Positions 44,321 to 54,045 are shown, counted from the stretch's first letter. The stretch: 64,000 nt of DNA from GCA-2709075 sp038146865 (GCA_038146865.1 JAYQSL010000007.1:372001-436000), one strand, 5' to 3'. The notes: a model not told the origin generated them from the letters alone. Translations and numbers: made by a program.

Positions 44321-45442
44321 TCAGCCCCATTCACTCAACACATAGCTGTCTTGCTCATGCGTGATGTGTTTTGCACGCAACGAGTTGAAGCTTTCTTTAG
44401 ATAATAAGTGTGTTAATGCCCAAATGGCGGCGCCACGAACCAGAGGGGATTTTTCTGGTAGCAATGTTTTTAATTTTTCTACGTAGCTTGGATTTTTGCT
44501 ATTCCCAATGGCAATCGCCACGTTTCTTAAAAACCTGTCTCGTCCGAGCCGTTTAATCGGTGAACCGGAAAATATCTCCCGAAATTCTTCTTCGCTTAAT
44601 AGAATTAGATCATCAAGATGGGGCCAAATCTTTTCTACGTGGGGAAGGAGTTCCTCCGTAGTCGTATGACTAGCGAACCGATTCCAGGGGCAGATGGATA
44701 AACAGTCGTCACATCCGAATATACGATTTCCAATAGCAGTTCTAAATTCCTCCGGTATAGGCCCCTTATGTTCGATTGTGAGGTAAGAGATGCATCGTCT
44801 TGCGTCTAATCGGTAGGGTTCAGTAATTGCGTTGGTAGGACAAATTTTTATACATCTTTCGCAAGTGCCGCAGTGATCGGACTTGGGTTCATCGGGTGAA
44901 AGATCAAGTGTTGTGAAAATTTCACCCAAAAAAAGCCAAGAGCCGTATTGTCTCGAGACAATGTTGGTATGTTTTCCTTGCCAACCGATGCCTGCGGCTT
45001 CTGCCAAAGGTTTTTCCATGACGGGCGCGGTGTCGACGAATAACTTTACCTCGGCCTCAAATTTCTCGTGAATTTTGCGTGCAAGTACTCTGAGCTTTTT
45101 TTTAATTATATCGTGGTAATCTTTGCCGGAGGCGTAGACAGAAATGGCCCCGTAATTGGGCTTTGACAGGATTTCCATCGGATCTCGATTGGGTCCATAA
45201 TTAAGACCTAACACGATGATCGATTTTGCTTCTGGCCAGAGGGCGTTGGGAGCCTTTCTTTTTTCCGCGTTAGTTTCCAACCAACTCATGTCTCCATGCC
45301 AACCGTTCTTTAGAAATTCTTTTAAACGGTCGCCGGGCTCCGAAGGCTGCGTGGCAGAGGTAAAGCCGACTGCATCAAAGCCCAAAGAGAGTGACCAATT
45401 GCGGATTAGACTCCGTTTCTTGTCTTGAGCAATCTGGCTCAA
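44321..45442 (-). CDS. queG: Epoxyqueuosine reductase
   Basis: A 373-residue cobalamin/iron-sulfur enzyme. Two 4Fe-4S motifs are present (CGTCERCIKICPTNAI and CDDCLSICPWNRF), and the N-terminal corrinoid-binding part shows GLNYGPNRDP and DTAPVMEKPLAEAAGIGWQG. It reduces epoxyqueuosine to queuosine in tRNA, the last step. The start is placed at a TTG (45442) that overlaps the queF stop as TTGA and gives MSQIAQDKKRSLIRN, matching QueG N-termini; an ATG at 45484 would overlap queF by 46 nt. Confidence 0.93.
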   Translation of the reverse strand: MSQIAQDKKRSLIRNWSLSLGFDAVGFTSATQPSEPGDRLKEFLKNGWHGDMSWLETNAEKRKAPNALWPEAKSIIVLGLNYGPNRDPMEILSKPNYGAISVYASGKDYHDIIKKKLRVLARKIHEKFEAEVKLFVDTAPVMEKPLAEAAGIGWQGKHTNIVSRQYGSWLFLGEIFTTLDLSPDEPKSDHCGTCERCIKICPTNAITEPYRLDARRCISYLTIEHKGPIPEEFRTAIGNRIFGCDDCLSICPWNRFASHTTTEELLPHVEKIWPHLDDLILLSEEEFREIFSGSPIKRLGRDRFLRNVAIAIGNSKNPSYVEKLKTLLPEKSPLVRGAAIWALTHLLSKESFNSLRAKHITHEQDSYVLSEWG

Positions 45443-45891
45443 CCTCGCCCTCGATATGGTGCGACAGTTTGCTCTGGTATCCATAATCCCTCGGGGACAG
45501 GACCGCTCTGATAGAAAACATCGATTGGGATTCCCCCCCGCGGATACCAGTAGCCACCTATTCTAAGCCATTGAGGTATGAGCTCGCGTTCCAGGCGCTT
45601 TGCAATTCCAATGGTGCAGTCTTCATGGAAGTGACCTTCGTTTCGAAATGAACCGAGATACAACTTCAAACTTTTACTCTCAACAAGCCAATCCCCTGGT
45701 GCATACTCAATTACCAAGTGTGCAAAATCAGGCTGCCCGGTGATAGGGCACAGTGAGGTGAACTCCGGACATGTAAATCGTGCTAAATACAAAGATTCAC
45801 TGTGCGGATTTTTTATGCGCTCTAATACAGCTTCTTTAGATGACGATGGATTTTCCGTTGCTTGGCCGAGTTGGGTTAAAACGGTATTCAA
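45439..45891 (-). CDS. queF: NADPH-dependent 7-cyano-7-deazaguanine reductase
   Basis: A 150-residue unimodular QueF. The catalytic Cys48 and Asp55 lie in TSLCPITGQPDFAHL, and the QueF motif with Glu71 is VESKSLKLYLGSFRNEGHFH. It reduces preQ0 to preQ1, using thioimide chemistry. It lies 17 nt after tgt and overlaps queG, so the cluster order queA-tgt-queF-queG puts the last four steps of queuosine synthesis together. Confidence 0.95.
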   Translation of the reverse strand: MNTVLTQLGQATENPSSSKEAVLERIKNPHSESLYLARFTCPEFTSLCPITGQPDFAHLVIEYAPGDWLVESKSLKLYLGSFRNEGHFHEDCTIGIAKRLERELIPQWLRIGGYWYPRGGIPIDVFYQSGPVPEGLWIPEQTVAPYRGRG

Positions 45892-45908
45892 TATGTTTTC
45901 TCCTAATT

Positions 45909-47051
45909 CTATGCGGTTGAAGCCCGGACCGGGCCGTCCTCTATTTCAGAGAAAAAATTGCGACAGAATTCACTGAGCATCCCTGTTTTTATCGAGTGTC
46001 TAAGTCCCCGCATAATTTCTTGGTAATAGTGTAAATTATGACTAGTTAATAGCATTCCTGCCAGCATTTCTCCCGCTTTTACAAGATGATGAAGATATGC
46101 GCGGCTAAATCCATTGCAGGTTGGACACGTGCAGCAAAGGTCAAGTGGCCTCTCGTCATCAGAATGAATTGCATTTCTCAGGTTTAAGGTGCCACCTCTG
46201 ACAAATGCTTGCGCGGTTCTTCCCGATCGTGTTGGCATGACACAATCAAACATGTCGATTCCACGGCTGACCGCACCTACTATGTCCTGGGGTCGGCCTA
46301 CACCCATAAGGTAACGGGGTTTCCCTTGTGGTAGATGGGGTACTGTAAAATCCAGTACGTCGAACATCTGGGCTTGGCCTTCGCCCACCGCGAGGCCTCC
46401 GACAGCGTAACCGTCAAAGCCAATATCCATTAGCATTTCTGCGGACTTTTGTCTCAAGTTTTCGAAAATACTACCCTGAACAATACCAAAAAGACCGTAG
46501 CCAGGCCGAAGCATAAACGCGTTTTTAGAACGTATCGCCCACTTCATCGATAATTCTAGTGACTCTCTTGCCCTGGATTCTGTTACCGGCCATTCAGTGC
46601 ATTCATCCAGAACCATGGATATGTCTGCATCGAGTAGATTTTGAATTTCTATTGAACGTTCCGGGGTCAACTCCACGGAGGCACCGTCAATATGAGATTG
46701 GAATAGCACCCCTTTTTCGTCTAGCTTTCGTCGCTGAGCTAATGAAAAAACCTGATAGCCACCAGAGTCTGTTAGTATAGGCCCTGGCCAATTCATAAAC
46801 TTGTGAAGGCCACCGAGTGATGCAATTCTCTCGGCACCCGGCCTAAGCATTAGGTGATAGGTATTTCCCAGTATAATCTGTGCACCGGTTTTTTTTACAC
46901 CTTCCGGCGTCATGGCCTTTACTGTTCCGGCTGTCCCCACAGGCATGAAGGCTGGTGTTTCTATTAGACCGTGAGCACAATTAATTTTCCCTATTCGCGC
47001 GGGGCCATCTTCGCAAAGCACCTTAAAACTAAAATTATCTGGACTGGTCAT
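45909..47051 (-). CDS. tgt: tRNA-guanine transglycosylase
   Basis: A 380-residue TGT. The ATG at 47051 overlaps the queA stop as ATGA; the frame continues upstream to 47075 inside queA. Motifs: the nucleophile region PILTDSGGYQVFSLAQRR, GGLAVGEGQ, RYLMGVGRPQDIV, and the zinc site CTCPTCNGFSRAYLHHL. It swaps guanine for preQ1 at position 34 of GUN tRNAs. The arrangement with queA is the common bacterial one. Confidence 0.97.
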   Translation of the reverse strand: MTSPDNFSFKVLCEDGPARIGKINCAHGLIETPAFMPVGTAGTVKAMTPEGVKKTGAQIILGNTYHLMLRPGAERIASLGGLHKFMNWPGPILTDSGGYQVFSLAQRRKLDEKGVLFQSHIDGASVELTPERSIEIQNLLDADISMVLDECTEWPVTESRARESLELSMKWAIRSKNAFMLRPGYGLFGIVQGSIFENLRQKSAEMLMDIGFDGYAVGGLAVGEGQAQMFDVLDFTVPHLPQGKPRYLMGVGRPQDIVGAVSRGIDMFDCVMPTRSGRTAQAFVRGGTLNLRNAIHSDDERPLDLCCTCPTCNGFSRAYLHHLVKAGEMLAGMLLTSHNLHYYQEIMRGLRHSIKTGMLSEFCRNFFSEIEDGPVRASTA

Positions 47052-48076
47052 GATGAAAAACATTCCAGTAAACAAGCGTCACCATAAGAATAAAATCGGT
47101 AGTCGTTGTTGATTGCGTGTAAATAGGCAGCCCTCATCCTTTCTAGACCTGAAAAGGCTGCTACCAACATAAAAAGTGTCGATCGGGGAAGGTGAAAATT
47201 AGTCTGTAGAATATCGACACCCCGAAAACGGTACCCAGGTGTAATAAAGATATCAGTGGTGCCCTCAAAGGGTTTAATGCGGCCACTTTCTGTTGCTGCG
47301 CTCTCGAGCAACCGAAGAACTGTGGTTCCAGCCGCCACAATACGCCCCCCTCTTGAACGTATCTGATTCAAGTGATCAGCAGTAGGTGCGTCGATCATTC
47401 CCCATTCGGAGTGCATGACATGCTCTTCTACTTTATCGGACTTGACCGGTAAGAATGTCCCAGCTCCTACGTGAAGGGTCAATTTCTCAATGAAAATTCC
47501 CGCTTGCTCAAGATTTTCGAATAGCTGGGAAGTATAATGAAGACCTGCTGTAGGAGCCGCTACCGCGCCGGGGTTTGCAGCATAGATCGTTTGATAGTTT
47601 TTTTCGTCGGATGAAGTATCCTCATCACCTCGTTTTATATAAGGGGGTAGAGGCATGATACCGTGTTTTTCTATTCCTTTGTCGGTGTCTAGCCCATCAA
47701 ACCCAAGAGTGACTTCGCCGCCCGATTTCTTCTCCAAGACATCAGCATAAAAATCGTAACCAAATTGTATCCTGTCACCTTTTTTCAACTTCCGTGCCGG
47801 ACGCGCAAAAGCGTCCCAAGTTTGGTCAGAGTGGCGTAAATGGAGTGTTATTTCAATTTTAGCAGTGCCGCGGGTGCCGCTTAACTTTGCAGGAATGACC
47901 TTGGTATCGTTCAAGACCAGGCAGTCCCCTGGTTTCAGCAATCGGGGCAGCTCAAAAAACCTATGATCCTCCAATTTTTTACCGACCGTTAAGAGCCGAC
48001 TCGAATCCCTGGGGTTAGCAGGTTGCTGGGCGATACAGTCTTTTGGAAGTTCGAAATCAAAATCACTGGTTAACAT
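47048..48076 (-). CDS. queA: S-adenosylmethionine:tRNA ribosyltransferase-isomerase
   Basis: A 342-residue QueA. It begins with DFDFELPKDCIAQQPANPRD and has GDCLVLNDTKVIPAKLSGT, AAPTAGLHYTSQLF, LHVGAGTFLPVKSDKVEEHV and TNFHLPRSTLFMLVAAF. It transfers ribose from SAM to preQ1-tRNA to make epoxyqueuosine. It is the first gene of the queA-tgt-queF-queG operon and divergent from an EamA permease across ~110 bp. Confidence 0.97.
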   Translation of the reverse strand: MLTSDFDFELPKDCIAQQPANPRDSSRLLTVGKKLEDHRFFELPRLLKPGDCLVLNDTKVIPAKLSGTRGTAKIEITLHLRHSDQTWDAFARPARKLKKGDRIQFGYDFYADVLEKKSGGEVTLGFDGLDTDKGIEKHGIMPLPPYIKRGDEDTSSDEKNYQTIYAANPGAVAAPTAGLHYTSQLFENLEQAGIFIEKLTLHVGAGTFLPVKSDKVEEHVMHSEWGMIDAPTADHLNQIRSRGGRIVAAGTTVLRLLESAATESGRIKPFEGTTDIFITPGYRFRGVDILQTNFHLPRSTLFMLVAAFSGLERMRAAYLHAINNDYRFYSYGDACLLECFSS

Positions 48077-48188
48077 GGTTGTTGAGTACCATTTTGGGGG
48101 CTTCTGTCAAAGTGATCAACGAGTGCTATCTCCAAACCCAATCTTCATGGTAACATTGGCGGATAATTAAAATTTCTGGTGATTTTGA

Positions 48189-49094
48189 ATGTCTCGCCCT
48201 GAGTCCCCAAAAGTTGCTCAAAAATCGGAGAAGCCAGATCCAGTCAAGGGTGCCTCGTATATGATGGCCTCTGCAATGTCTATTTCAGGAGCAAATGGAA
48301 TGGTGGTGCATGTTGCATCGACCGGATTGCACGCGTTTGAAATAGCATTTTTTAGACAGCTTATTGGCGCGCTTATGATGACCGCTCTCACGGTGCGTGA
48401 GGGTCTACGTCATTTTTACACCCGTCGTATTAAACTTCATATCCTAAGATCAATCCTAAATGCCTTTGCTTTATTGGCCTATTTTTACGGGTTGAGTTTG
48501 GAACCCTTAAGCAAGGTTGTGGCTTTAAGTCTTACGGCGCCACTCTTTGCGACCCTAGGTGCGGTTCTATTTCTTAAGGAGGGCATGACACGGCACCGTT
48601 GGATAGCGTTGGGACTCGGCGTGATCGGGGCTTTGATCATTTTAAGGCCGGGCATTCAAGTGGTATCATTGGGCGCGATCCTTATTTTGTTATCAAATGC
48701 TTCATGGGCCTGCGCTCTTTTGGTTATCAAAAAGTTAACCGAGACCGACTCTGCTATAACCATTGCTCTCTGGGCGGTTTATTTTCAGGTGCCTGTGGCT
48801 CTGGGCGCTGCAATTTTCGTTTGGCAGGGTCCAACACTTAGCCAGTTTTGGTGGTTGGTAGGAATAGGGCTGTTGGGGACTGCAGCGCAAATCTTTTTAG
48901 GAGATGCTTTCAGACGCGCTGATGCAACAGTCGTGTTACCTATTGATTTTACAAAGATTTTCTACGCGAGCCTTATCGGTTATTTCTTTTTTGACCAAGT
49001 CCCCGAAATTTGGATTTGGATTGGTGCTTTTGTCGTCTTTGGTGCGGTATTCTATAATGCCTGGCAAGAAAGAGCCGTTCGGCGCAAGCTTTAA
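48189..49094 (+). CDS. EamA/DMT family transporter (2)
   Basis: A 301-residue, ten-helix permease with two EamA repeats. Characteristic segments are LARLLAYFYGLSLEPL-like LLAYFYGLSLEPLSKVVALS, GVIGALIILRPGIQVVSLGA and the second-repeat RADATVVLPIDFTKIFYASL. It is divergent from queA and overlaps the convergent metallopeptidase gene by 4 nt. Substrate unknown; no specific link with queuosine is evident beyond adjacency. Confidence 0.92.
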   Translation: MSRPESPKVAQKSEKPDPVKGASYMMASAMSISGANGMVVHVASTGLHAFEIAFFRQLIGALMMTALTVREGLRHFYTRRIKLHILRSILNAFALLAYFYGLSLEPLSKVVALSLTAPLFATLGAVLFLKEGMTRHRWIALGLGVIGALIILRPGIQVVSLGAILILLSNASWACALLVIKKLTETDSAITIALWAVYFQVPVALGAAIFVWQGPTLSQFWWLVGIGLLGTAAQIFLGDAFRRADATVVLPIDFTKIFYASLIGYFFFDQVPEIWIWIGAFVVFGAVFYNAWQERAVRRKL

Positions 49095-49795
49095 CAACCG
49101 CCTACAAGGTGAAGAGAGGCGCCATATTCTCTGAGCCAATCCTTCGCTTGTTTTGTATTTGGACTGAGTTGAGCGACCGTATCCCAAAAATCTGGCGAGT
49201 GATTCATGTGCGCCAAATGGGCGACTTCGTGCGCAGCGATGTAATCAGTCACGAAATCCGGGGCCATTATTAGCCGCCATGAAAAGTTTAAATTTCCGCG
49301 GACAGAGCAGCTACCCCAGCGCGTTTTGGTGTCACGAATTTTAATATTCTTGAAAGATTTCCCAATCGTTGCCGCTTTTTCTTTCGCGAGTTCCAAAAAC
49401 CTTTGCTTTGCTTGATGCTTTAGCCAGTCAGAGACCAACTCGTCGATATTGCTCCTGATATCCCATACAATAAGTTTGTCCTGTGTTAGCTCAACGCGAC
49501 GAAGAGCTTGTTGGGTCGTTTCTATTATAACCCCGTGTCCACGAAATTGGATCAACACACCCTTAGCAAATGGCTGTTTCTTTGTTGTTGCCTCACACCG
49601 ATGTGCCAACCAGTTTACTTTTGATTGAGCAAATTCTATTGCCTTTTCCAGCGTCACCCCCTGTGGGACCACGAGGTCGAAACAACCCTTTCCGGGCACA
49701 ACTCGGAGCGAGATTCTTTGAGCACGTGCGCTAATTTGAATAGCTAACAGCGCTGACTTTCCTTGCGGCAAAGGAATTTGGTGAAATTGAGTCAT
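49091..49795 (-). CDS. YgjP-like (DUF45) metallopeptidase
   Basis: A 234-residue protein of the YgjP/SprT-like zinc metallopeptidase group. The zinc motif HEVAHLAHMNHSPDFW supplies HExxH plus a downstream His, preceded by the family segment DTKTRWGSCSVRGNLNFSWRL. The family is widespread, cytoplasmic and poorly characterised. It is convergent with the EamA gene and divergent from the DUF123 gene. Confidence 0.92.
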   Translation of the reverse strand: MTQFHQIPLPQGKSALLAIQISARAQRISLRVVPGKGCFDLVVPQGVTLEKAIEFAQSKVNWLAHRCEATTKKQPFAKGVLIQFRGHGVIIETTQQALRRVELTQDKLIVWDIRSNIDELVSDWLKHQAKQRFLELAKEKAATIGKSFKNIKIRDTKTRWGSCSVRGNLNFSWRLIMAPDFVTDYIAAHEVAHLAHMNHSPDFWDTVAQLSPNTKQAKDWLREYGASLHLVGGC

Positions 49796-49863
49796 TCGGA
49801 TTATTTGTTTTACATGGGGTCTTTATATAAGCAATAATAATTTAAGTTCAGATAAAGCTTGCA

Positions 49864-50355
49864 ATGTTGGATACGAGAGCAACACTTGACGGGTTAACAC
49901 CCAGGCCTGGTTCTTATCTGTTGCACATTAACATCCCCAATGAATTTTTAGGAACTATTGGGTCTTTGGGCTCGATTATTTTGCCGCCAGGTGATTACAT
50001 TTACCTCGGAAGTGCCAGAGGCCCCGGGGGTATTAGCAAGAGAGTTGCAAGACATTGTCGAGCTGAGAAAAAAACTTTTTGGCATGTAGACTATTTGACA
50101 AAGGCCGGGCAAGTCAGAGGTATAGGCGTTTGCGAGAATATTTCTGAGTGTACACTAACCGGTATTTTTTTAACTTGGCCAGAATTCCAGGTTCCAATTC
50201 CAGGGTTTGGGAGCACCGACTGTAAGCAATGTAAAGCCCACTTGCTCGGATTCAATCCTTCTAATAGGTCCAATGTATCGAATAAGATTTCTGAGATATT
50301 TCTGAGCGCTGAGTCCGCAAATGCTAAATTTTTAATTATTGAAAACTCTAGCTAA
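49864..50355 (+). CDS. DUF123 GIY-YIG nuclease-like protein
   Basis: A 163-residue protein of the DUF123 branch of the GIY-YIG superfamily. The paired motif is GSYLLHI and GDYIYLGSARGPGGISKRV, followed by FWHVDYL and a C-terminal Cys pair in TDCKQCKAHL. DUF123 proteins are found in archaea and scattered bacteria; nuclease activity is inferred from the fold only. The last ~30 residues (after LLGFNPSN) do not look conserved. Confidence 0.83.
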   Translation: MLDTRATLDGLTPRPGSYLLHINIPNEFLGTIGSLGSIILPPGDYIYLGSARGPGGISKRVARHCRAEKKTFWHVDYLTKAGQVRGIGVCENISECTLTGIFLTWPEFQVPIPGFGSTDCKQCKAHLLGFNPSNRSNVSNKISEIFLSAESANAKFLIIENSS

Positions 50356-50456
50356 GCCTCTCTATTTTTCTATTTTGCCGTAAACCCGATCAAAAAATTA
50401 AAGGAGATATTTTCCTAAAGGGTCTTTGATGTTTCAGGCGGTTCCCTGTGTTAATT

Positions 50457-51329
50457 CTACAAAACCTCTGAACAACCCTTAATTGTTGCGCGTAGGCCTC
50501 GTTCCTTATCAACTGTTTCACGTATTTCATCCGCGAAAGGAGACCTTTCCATTAAACGGTATAAATCTGCAGCGCCTTGGTGAAACCCAGCTGATAAATT
50601 TACCGATAGACAAGTGGCAGCAATTTCTTCCATTTCTCCTATGTAGCGCTCTGATACGGCGGGTAAAGCCGGGGTTAAATTTTCCATTCTTCGATATAAA
50701 GCCTCTTGGCTATATTGAAATTCCTCATGGGCGATGTCTCCTACACCAAGCCGTTCCGCGGCGATTAACATGTTCGCGCAAAGGGCACTCACGCCTTTTG
50801 TGACGCCCGCATATACCATTTTGACCGCAGATGCCTGCCCAATTTCGGGGCCACATTGTTTAATTGCAATTCCCATCCCATCGAAAGTATCCATAATTGG
50901 CGCAGTGGGACCGCTCACAAACAACCGAGTGGGTTTTGGACTGGCTCCTGGAGGATTTCCAACGATGCCCCCATCAATTGCCTCTGCTCCTCCAGAATTT
51001 ATTATAGAGGCCACTTCCTTCGCTGTCTCCGGGGACACCGCATTGCAGTCGACGTAAGGCGGCTTTTCGACGAGCCCTGCCATAAGTTCAGCAACCTGGG
51101 TGGCTATGGACCTTGCCTTTGATGGAGGAAGAATACTAAAAACTATATCGGCCTGTTCCAGTCCTTTTTTTAGATTTTCTACGTCTCGGAAACCCGCAGA
51201 GATTGCTCTTAATCTTGTGGCCTCGCTACGGCCATTTAGTATACCGAAGATTTCAAAACCATTTTGATTTAGGGCGTTGCCTACCGCCGCGCCCATCTCG
51301 CCTGGGCTGAGGATCAGTATTTTTTTCAT
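50457..51329 (-). CDS. NAD(P)-dependent 6PGDH-like dehydrogenase (DUF1932 type)
   Basis: A 290-residue beta-hydroxyacid-dehydrogenase-like protein. The Rossmann part (ILILSPGEMGAAVGNALNQN) is followed by FSILPPSKARSIATQVAE and DCNAVSPETAKEV, and by GGIVGNPPGASPKPTRLFVSG, the substrate loop typical of this subgroup. The catalytic Lys is likely in SAVKMVYAGVTKGVSAL. The C-terminal helical part is of the DUF1932 kind. It lies 17 nt downstream of an MFS gene on the same strand, suggesting import and oxidation of one substrate (inference). Confidence 0.86.
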   Translation of the reverse strand: MKKILILSPGEMGAAVGNALNQNGFEIFGILNGRSEATRLRAISAGFRDVENLKKGLEQADIVFSILPPSKARSIATQVAELMAGLVEKPPYVDCNAVSPETAKEVASIINSGGAEAIDGGIVGNPPGASPKPTRLFVSGPTAPIMDTFDGMGIAIKQCGPEIGQASAVKMVYAGVTKGVSALCANMLIAAERLGVGDIAHEEFQYSQEALYRRMENLTPALPAVSERYIGEMEEIAATCLSVNLSAGFHQGAADLYRLMERSPFADEIRETVDKERGLRATIKGCSEVL

Positions 51330-51346
51330 CAGTATTTCTCGAGCTC

Positions 51347-52771
51347 CTATTTGTTTCGTCTAAATTGCCACCCCCAAGTGACTGCTCTTAGGCAAAAAAT
51401 AGCGCAAAGTGCCGGCGTGAGTGCTGTTGCACCGAGGACCCAAATAGCAACGTTTTCAAGAGTATTGATATCTGTCCCTTTTTCTAAGCCTGCCATATTT
51501 GCAATCAACCCGGCGGCGGCCGCTCCGTACGCGACTCCGAGAGACCGAATGGTCTGCATTGATGAAGCTGTAATACTATCTTCGCCATCTTTTGCGACCG
51601 ACATGCCAAAGCTAATCATGAGAACATTCGTGATTCCGACTGCTACGCCCACAAACGTAATAGAGATCGTGAGCCAGAGTAAAGATCCGACTAATACTGC
51701 CCAGAGGAAGACTAAAATAAAAATGGTTGCTGCGATCATACCGCAGACCGTCGCCAGCCGTTCCGAAAAACCGGAGACGCCAGAAACTGAGAGCGAGCCT
51801 ATGGTCCATCCGACCGAAAAAACTAATGAGAGATATCCGACATAGAGCGGCGAGATCCCGTGCATCTCTTGTAAAAATAAAGGAGCAAACATTAGCAATG
51901 CAGAATGCAGAGCTGAAATAAGGAAATAAACCCAGTAGGCTAAGCCGACAGCATTGAATAAAGAAAGCGGTTTGGTCGGAAATAACTTGTCTGCAGATTG
52001 TCCATCCCTAAGGAAGGTAATCCAGACGAGCCCGCAAGATAATGCGATTAGCGAAAAATTCAGAAGGGGGTTCTGAGTTTGACTGGTTATACCTGCAGCG
52101 ATGACACCCGCGGCGAGCATCAGCAACCTACGCCATGGCAAACGCCGGTGGGGCTCTTGTGCGATTTCTGGTTGAATTGTTTTCCAAGCGCCCCAAAGGA
52201 ATAAGACAATGAACGGTACTTGTGACCAGAAAGACCCACGCCACCAGCCTATCTCTGCAAATGCACCCCCAAAAAAAGGTCCGAGCAAAGCTGCAACGCT
52301 CCATGTGGTCGTGATCGTTCCCAGCATTCTCGTGCGTATTTTTGGTTCAAAATAATCGCGGACCAGGGCTTGGGTTTGAGCGATGACGAATCCGCCACCC
52401 AAACCTTTTACAAATCGAGCGACAAGCATCGTGAACATATCGGGTGGGAGTGCGCAGCCTATGGTGCCGATAAGAACCACTAATCCTCCCCATAAATAAC
52501 CGTTACGCTTACCAAAACGAACGCGTAAATGATGGCCCGCTGCGGCGCCTACTATAGAGCCCACCATGTAAATCATGGACGCCCATGTATAGAAGGAAAG
52601 TCCCCCTATATCGGCAATAACGGTGGGCATAATGGTGTTAATTATGAATACATCGAGGGCGTGTAAGCCCACGCCTAGGTTCAACAAAAGTGTCCATTTA
52701 GCTTTACCATCTCGGAATAGGTCACTCCAGGAACCCCGGTCCTCAATGTCATTGGAAAAGCTTTTGGTCAT
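51347..52771 (-). CDS. MFS transporter
   Basis: A 474-residue major facilitator with 12-14 predicted helices. The motif between helices 2 and 3 is HHLRVRFGKRNGYLWGG, a GxxxDRxGRR-like variant. Motif C-like LARFVKGLGGGFVIAQTQALVRD and TTWSVAALLGPFFGGAFAEIGWW are typical of the DHA2 drug/metabolite group. It is probably co-transcribed with the downstream dehydrogenase and divergent from the LLM oxidoreductase. Confidence 0.92.
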   Translation of the reverse strand: MTKSFSNDIEDRGSWSDLFRDGKAKWTLLLNLGVGLHALDVFIINTIMPTVIADIGGLSFYTWASMIYMVGSIVGAAAGHHLRVRFGKRNGYLWGGLVVLIGTIGCALPPDMFTMLVARFVKGLGGGFVIAQTQALVRDYFEPKIRTRMLGTITTTWSVAALLGPFFGGAFAEIGWWRGSFWSQVPFIVLFLWGAWKTIQPEIAQEPHRRLPWRRLLMLAAGVIAAGITSQTQNPLLNFSLIALSCGLVWITFLRDGQSADKLFPTKPLSLFNAVGLAYWVYFLISALHSALLMFAPLFLQEMHGISPLYVGYLSLVFSVGWTIGSLSVSGVSGFSERLATVCGMIAATIFILVFLWAVLVGSLLWLTISITFVGVAVGITNVLMISFGMSVAKDGEDSITASSMQTIRSLGVAYGAAAAGLIANMAGLEKGTDINTLENVAIWVLGATALTPALCAIFCLRAVTWGWQFRRNK

Positions 52772-52846
52772 GAGAAAATTTTAAGCCTCAAGGAGGTCCC
52801 CGCCAAGCCATGGTGCTTTAGTTAAGAGGACGCTAATATCTATTTT

Positions 52847-53854
52847 ATGACAGTATTAAGCGTTTTGGACCAGTCTCCAATTCTTTCGGGTAAAACACCC
52901 TCCGATGCTATTAATGACACGTTAGCATTGGCGCGTTACGTCGACGGGTTGGGTTACCATCGATACTGGCTTGCAGAGCATCATTCGAGTGGAGGGCTTG
53001 CCGGGGCATCCCCGGAAATTCTGATAGGCCAGGTCGCCGCGAATACTAAGAACCTGCGCGTAGGATCCGGGGGAGTAATGTTGGGTCATTATAGTGCTCT
53101 GAAGGTGGCAGAAAATTTTCGGATGTTGGAGACGTTGTTTCCGGGTCGCATTGATCTTGGAATCGGACGGGCGCCTGGTAGTGATCAAATTACTGATCAA
53201 GCTCTTTCTGTAGGTCCGGGGGCTCTCGGTCCACAGCATTATCCTCAACAAGTCAGGGATATGATAGCTTGGGTAAATGATGAAATGCCCGATGAACATG
53301 CATTTTCGAAAGTCAGGGCTATGCCAGTCGGACCTACAGCGCCTGAAGTTTGGTTATTAGGATCATCTGATCAAAGCGCGGCTGTGGCCGCATATTTTGG
53401 GGCAGCCTTCTCCTTTGCCCATTTTATTATGGGCGAAGGTGGTCCAGATGTGATGGAATTTTATCGAAACAATTTTCAATGTTCCAAAGCTCAAGAGCCG
53501 CGAGGGAGCGTCGGCGTATTTGTAATTTGTGCGGAGACAGATGATGAAGCGGAAGAACTAATGATAGTCCGTGATTTATCTTCTGTCCTCCAACGAACAG
53601 GACGCGGCGGGCCGGTCCCAACAATTGAAGAGGCCAAATCATATCGATATTCTGAGCAGGAGGAACAACTTCGAGTTTATAATCGTAAGAGATTTATCTG
53701 GGGTTCCCCTGACACCGTAAAAAATAAAATCGATGCACTCGCGATCGCTTACAAGGTAGAGGAATTTTTAATACTGACGATATGTCCCACCTTTGAGGCC
53801 AGGTGTCGATCATACGCTCTTTTGGCGGAGGCCTTTGATCTCGGGAAAAGATAA
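52847..53854 (+). CDS. LLM class flavin-dependent oxidoreductase
   Basis: A 335-residue luciferase-like monooxygenase. The signature LDQSPILSGKTPSDAIND, the YHRYWLAEHHSSGGLAGASP segment, RVGSGGVMLGHYSALKVAE and PGRIDLGIGRAPGSD place it in the YhbW-like LLM group. These use reduced FMN (or F420) to oxygenate small substrates. It is divergent from the MFS gene across ~75 bp. Substrate unknown. Confidence 0.93.
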   Translation: MTVLSVLDQSPILSGKTPSDAINDTLALARYVDGLGYHRYWLAEHHSSGGLAGASPEILIGQVAANTKNLRVGSGGVMLGHYSALKVAENFRMLETLFPGRIDLGIGRAPGSDQITDQALSVGPGALGPQHYPQQVRDMIAWVNDEMPDEHAFSKVRAMPVGPTAPEVWLLGSSDQSAAVAAYFGAAFSFAHFIMGEGGPDVMEFYRNNFQCSKAQEPRGSVGVFVICAETDDEAEELMIVRDLSSVLQRTGRGGPVPTIEEAKSYRYSEQEEQLRVYNRKRFIWGSPDTVKNKIDALAIAYKVEEFLILTICPTFEARCRSYALLAEAFDLGKR

Positions 53855-54045
53855 TAAAGATCACTCAGTAAGAGCAATGTTGTTACATGGTGTCTAGAGT
53901 CATCGGGTTGTATCGGGGTTGTAAGAATCTTGACTGACCCAATTGCTGGAAAAGGTGTTTCGAGCGCATAGGTCAAAGGGGCTCATTTGTGGTTTGAAGG
54001 CTGCTGGTACGAATTTTGAGTGGCCTGTAAAGGAGAAGCGAATTC

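Noticed and set aside
53855..54045. Possible small gene between the LLM oxidoreductase and the EamA triplet
   Set aside because: A frame from 53943 runs into the EamA gene in another frame and has no ribosome-binding site; nothing recognisable was seen.
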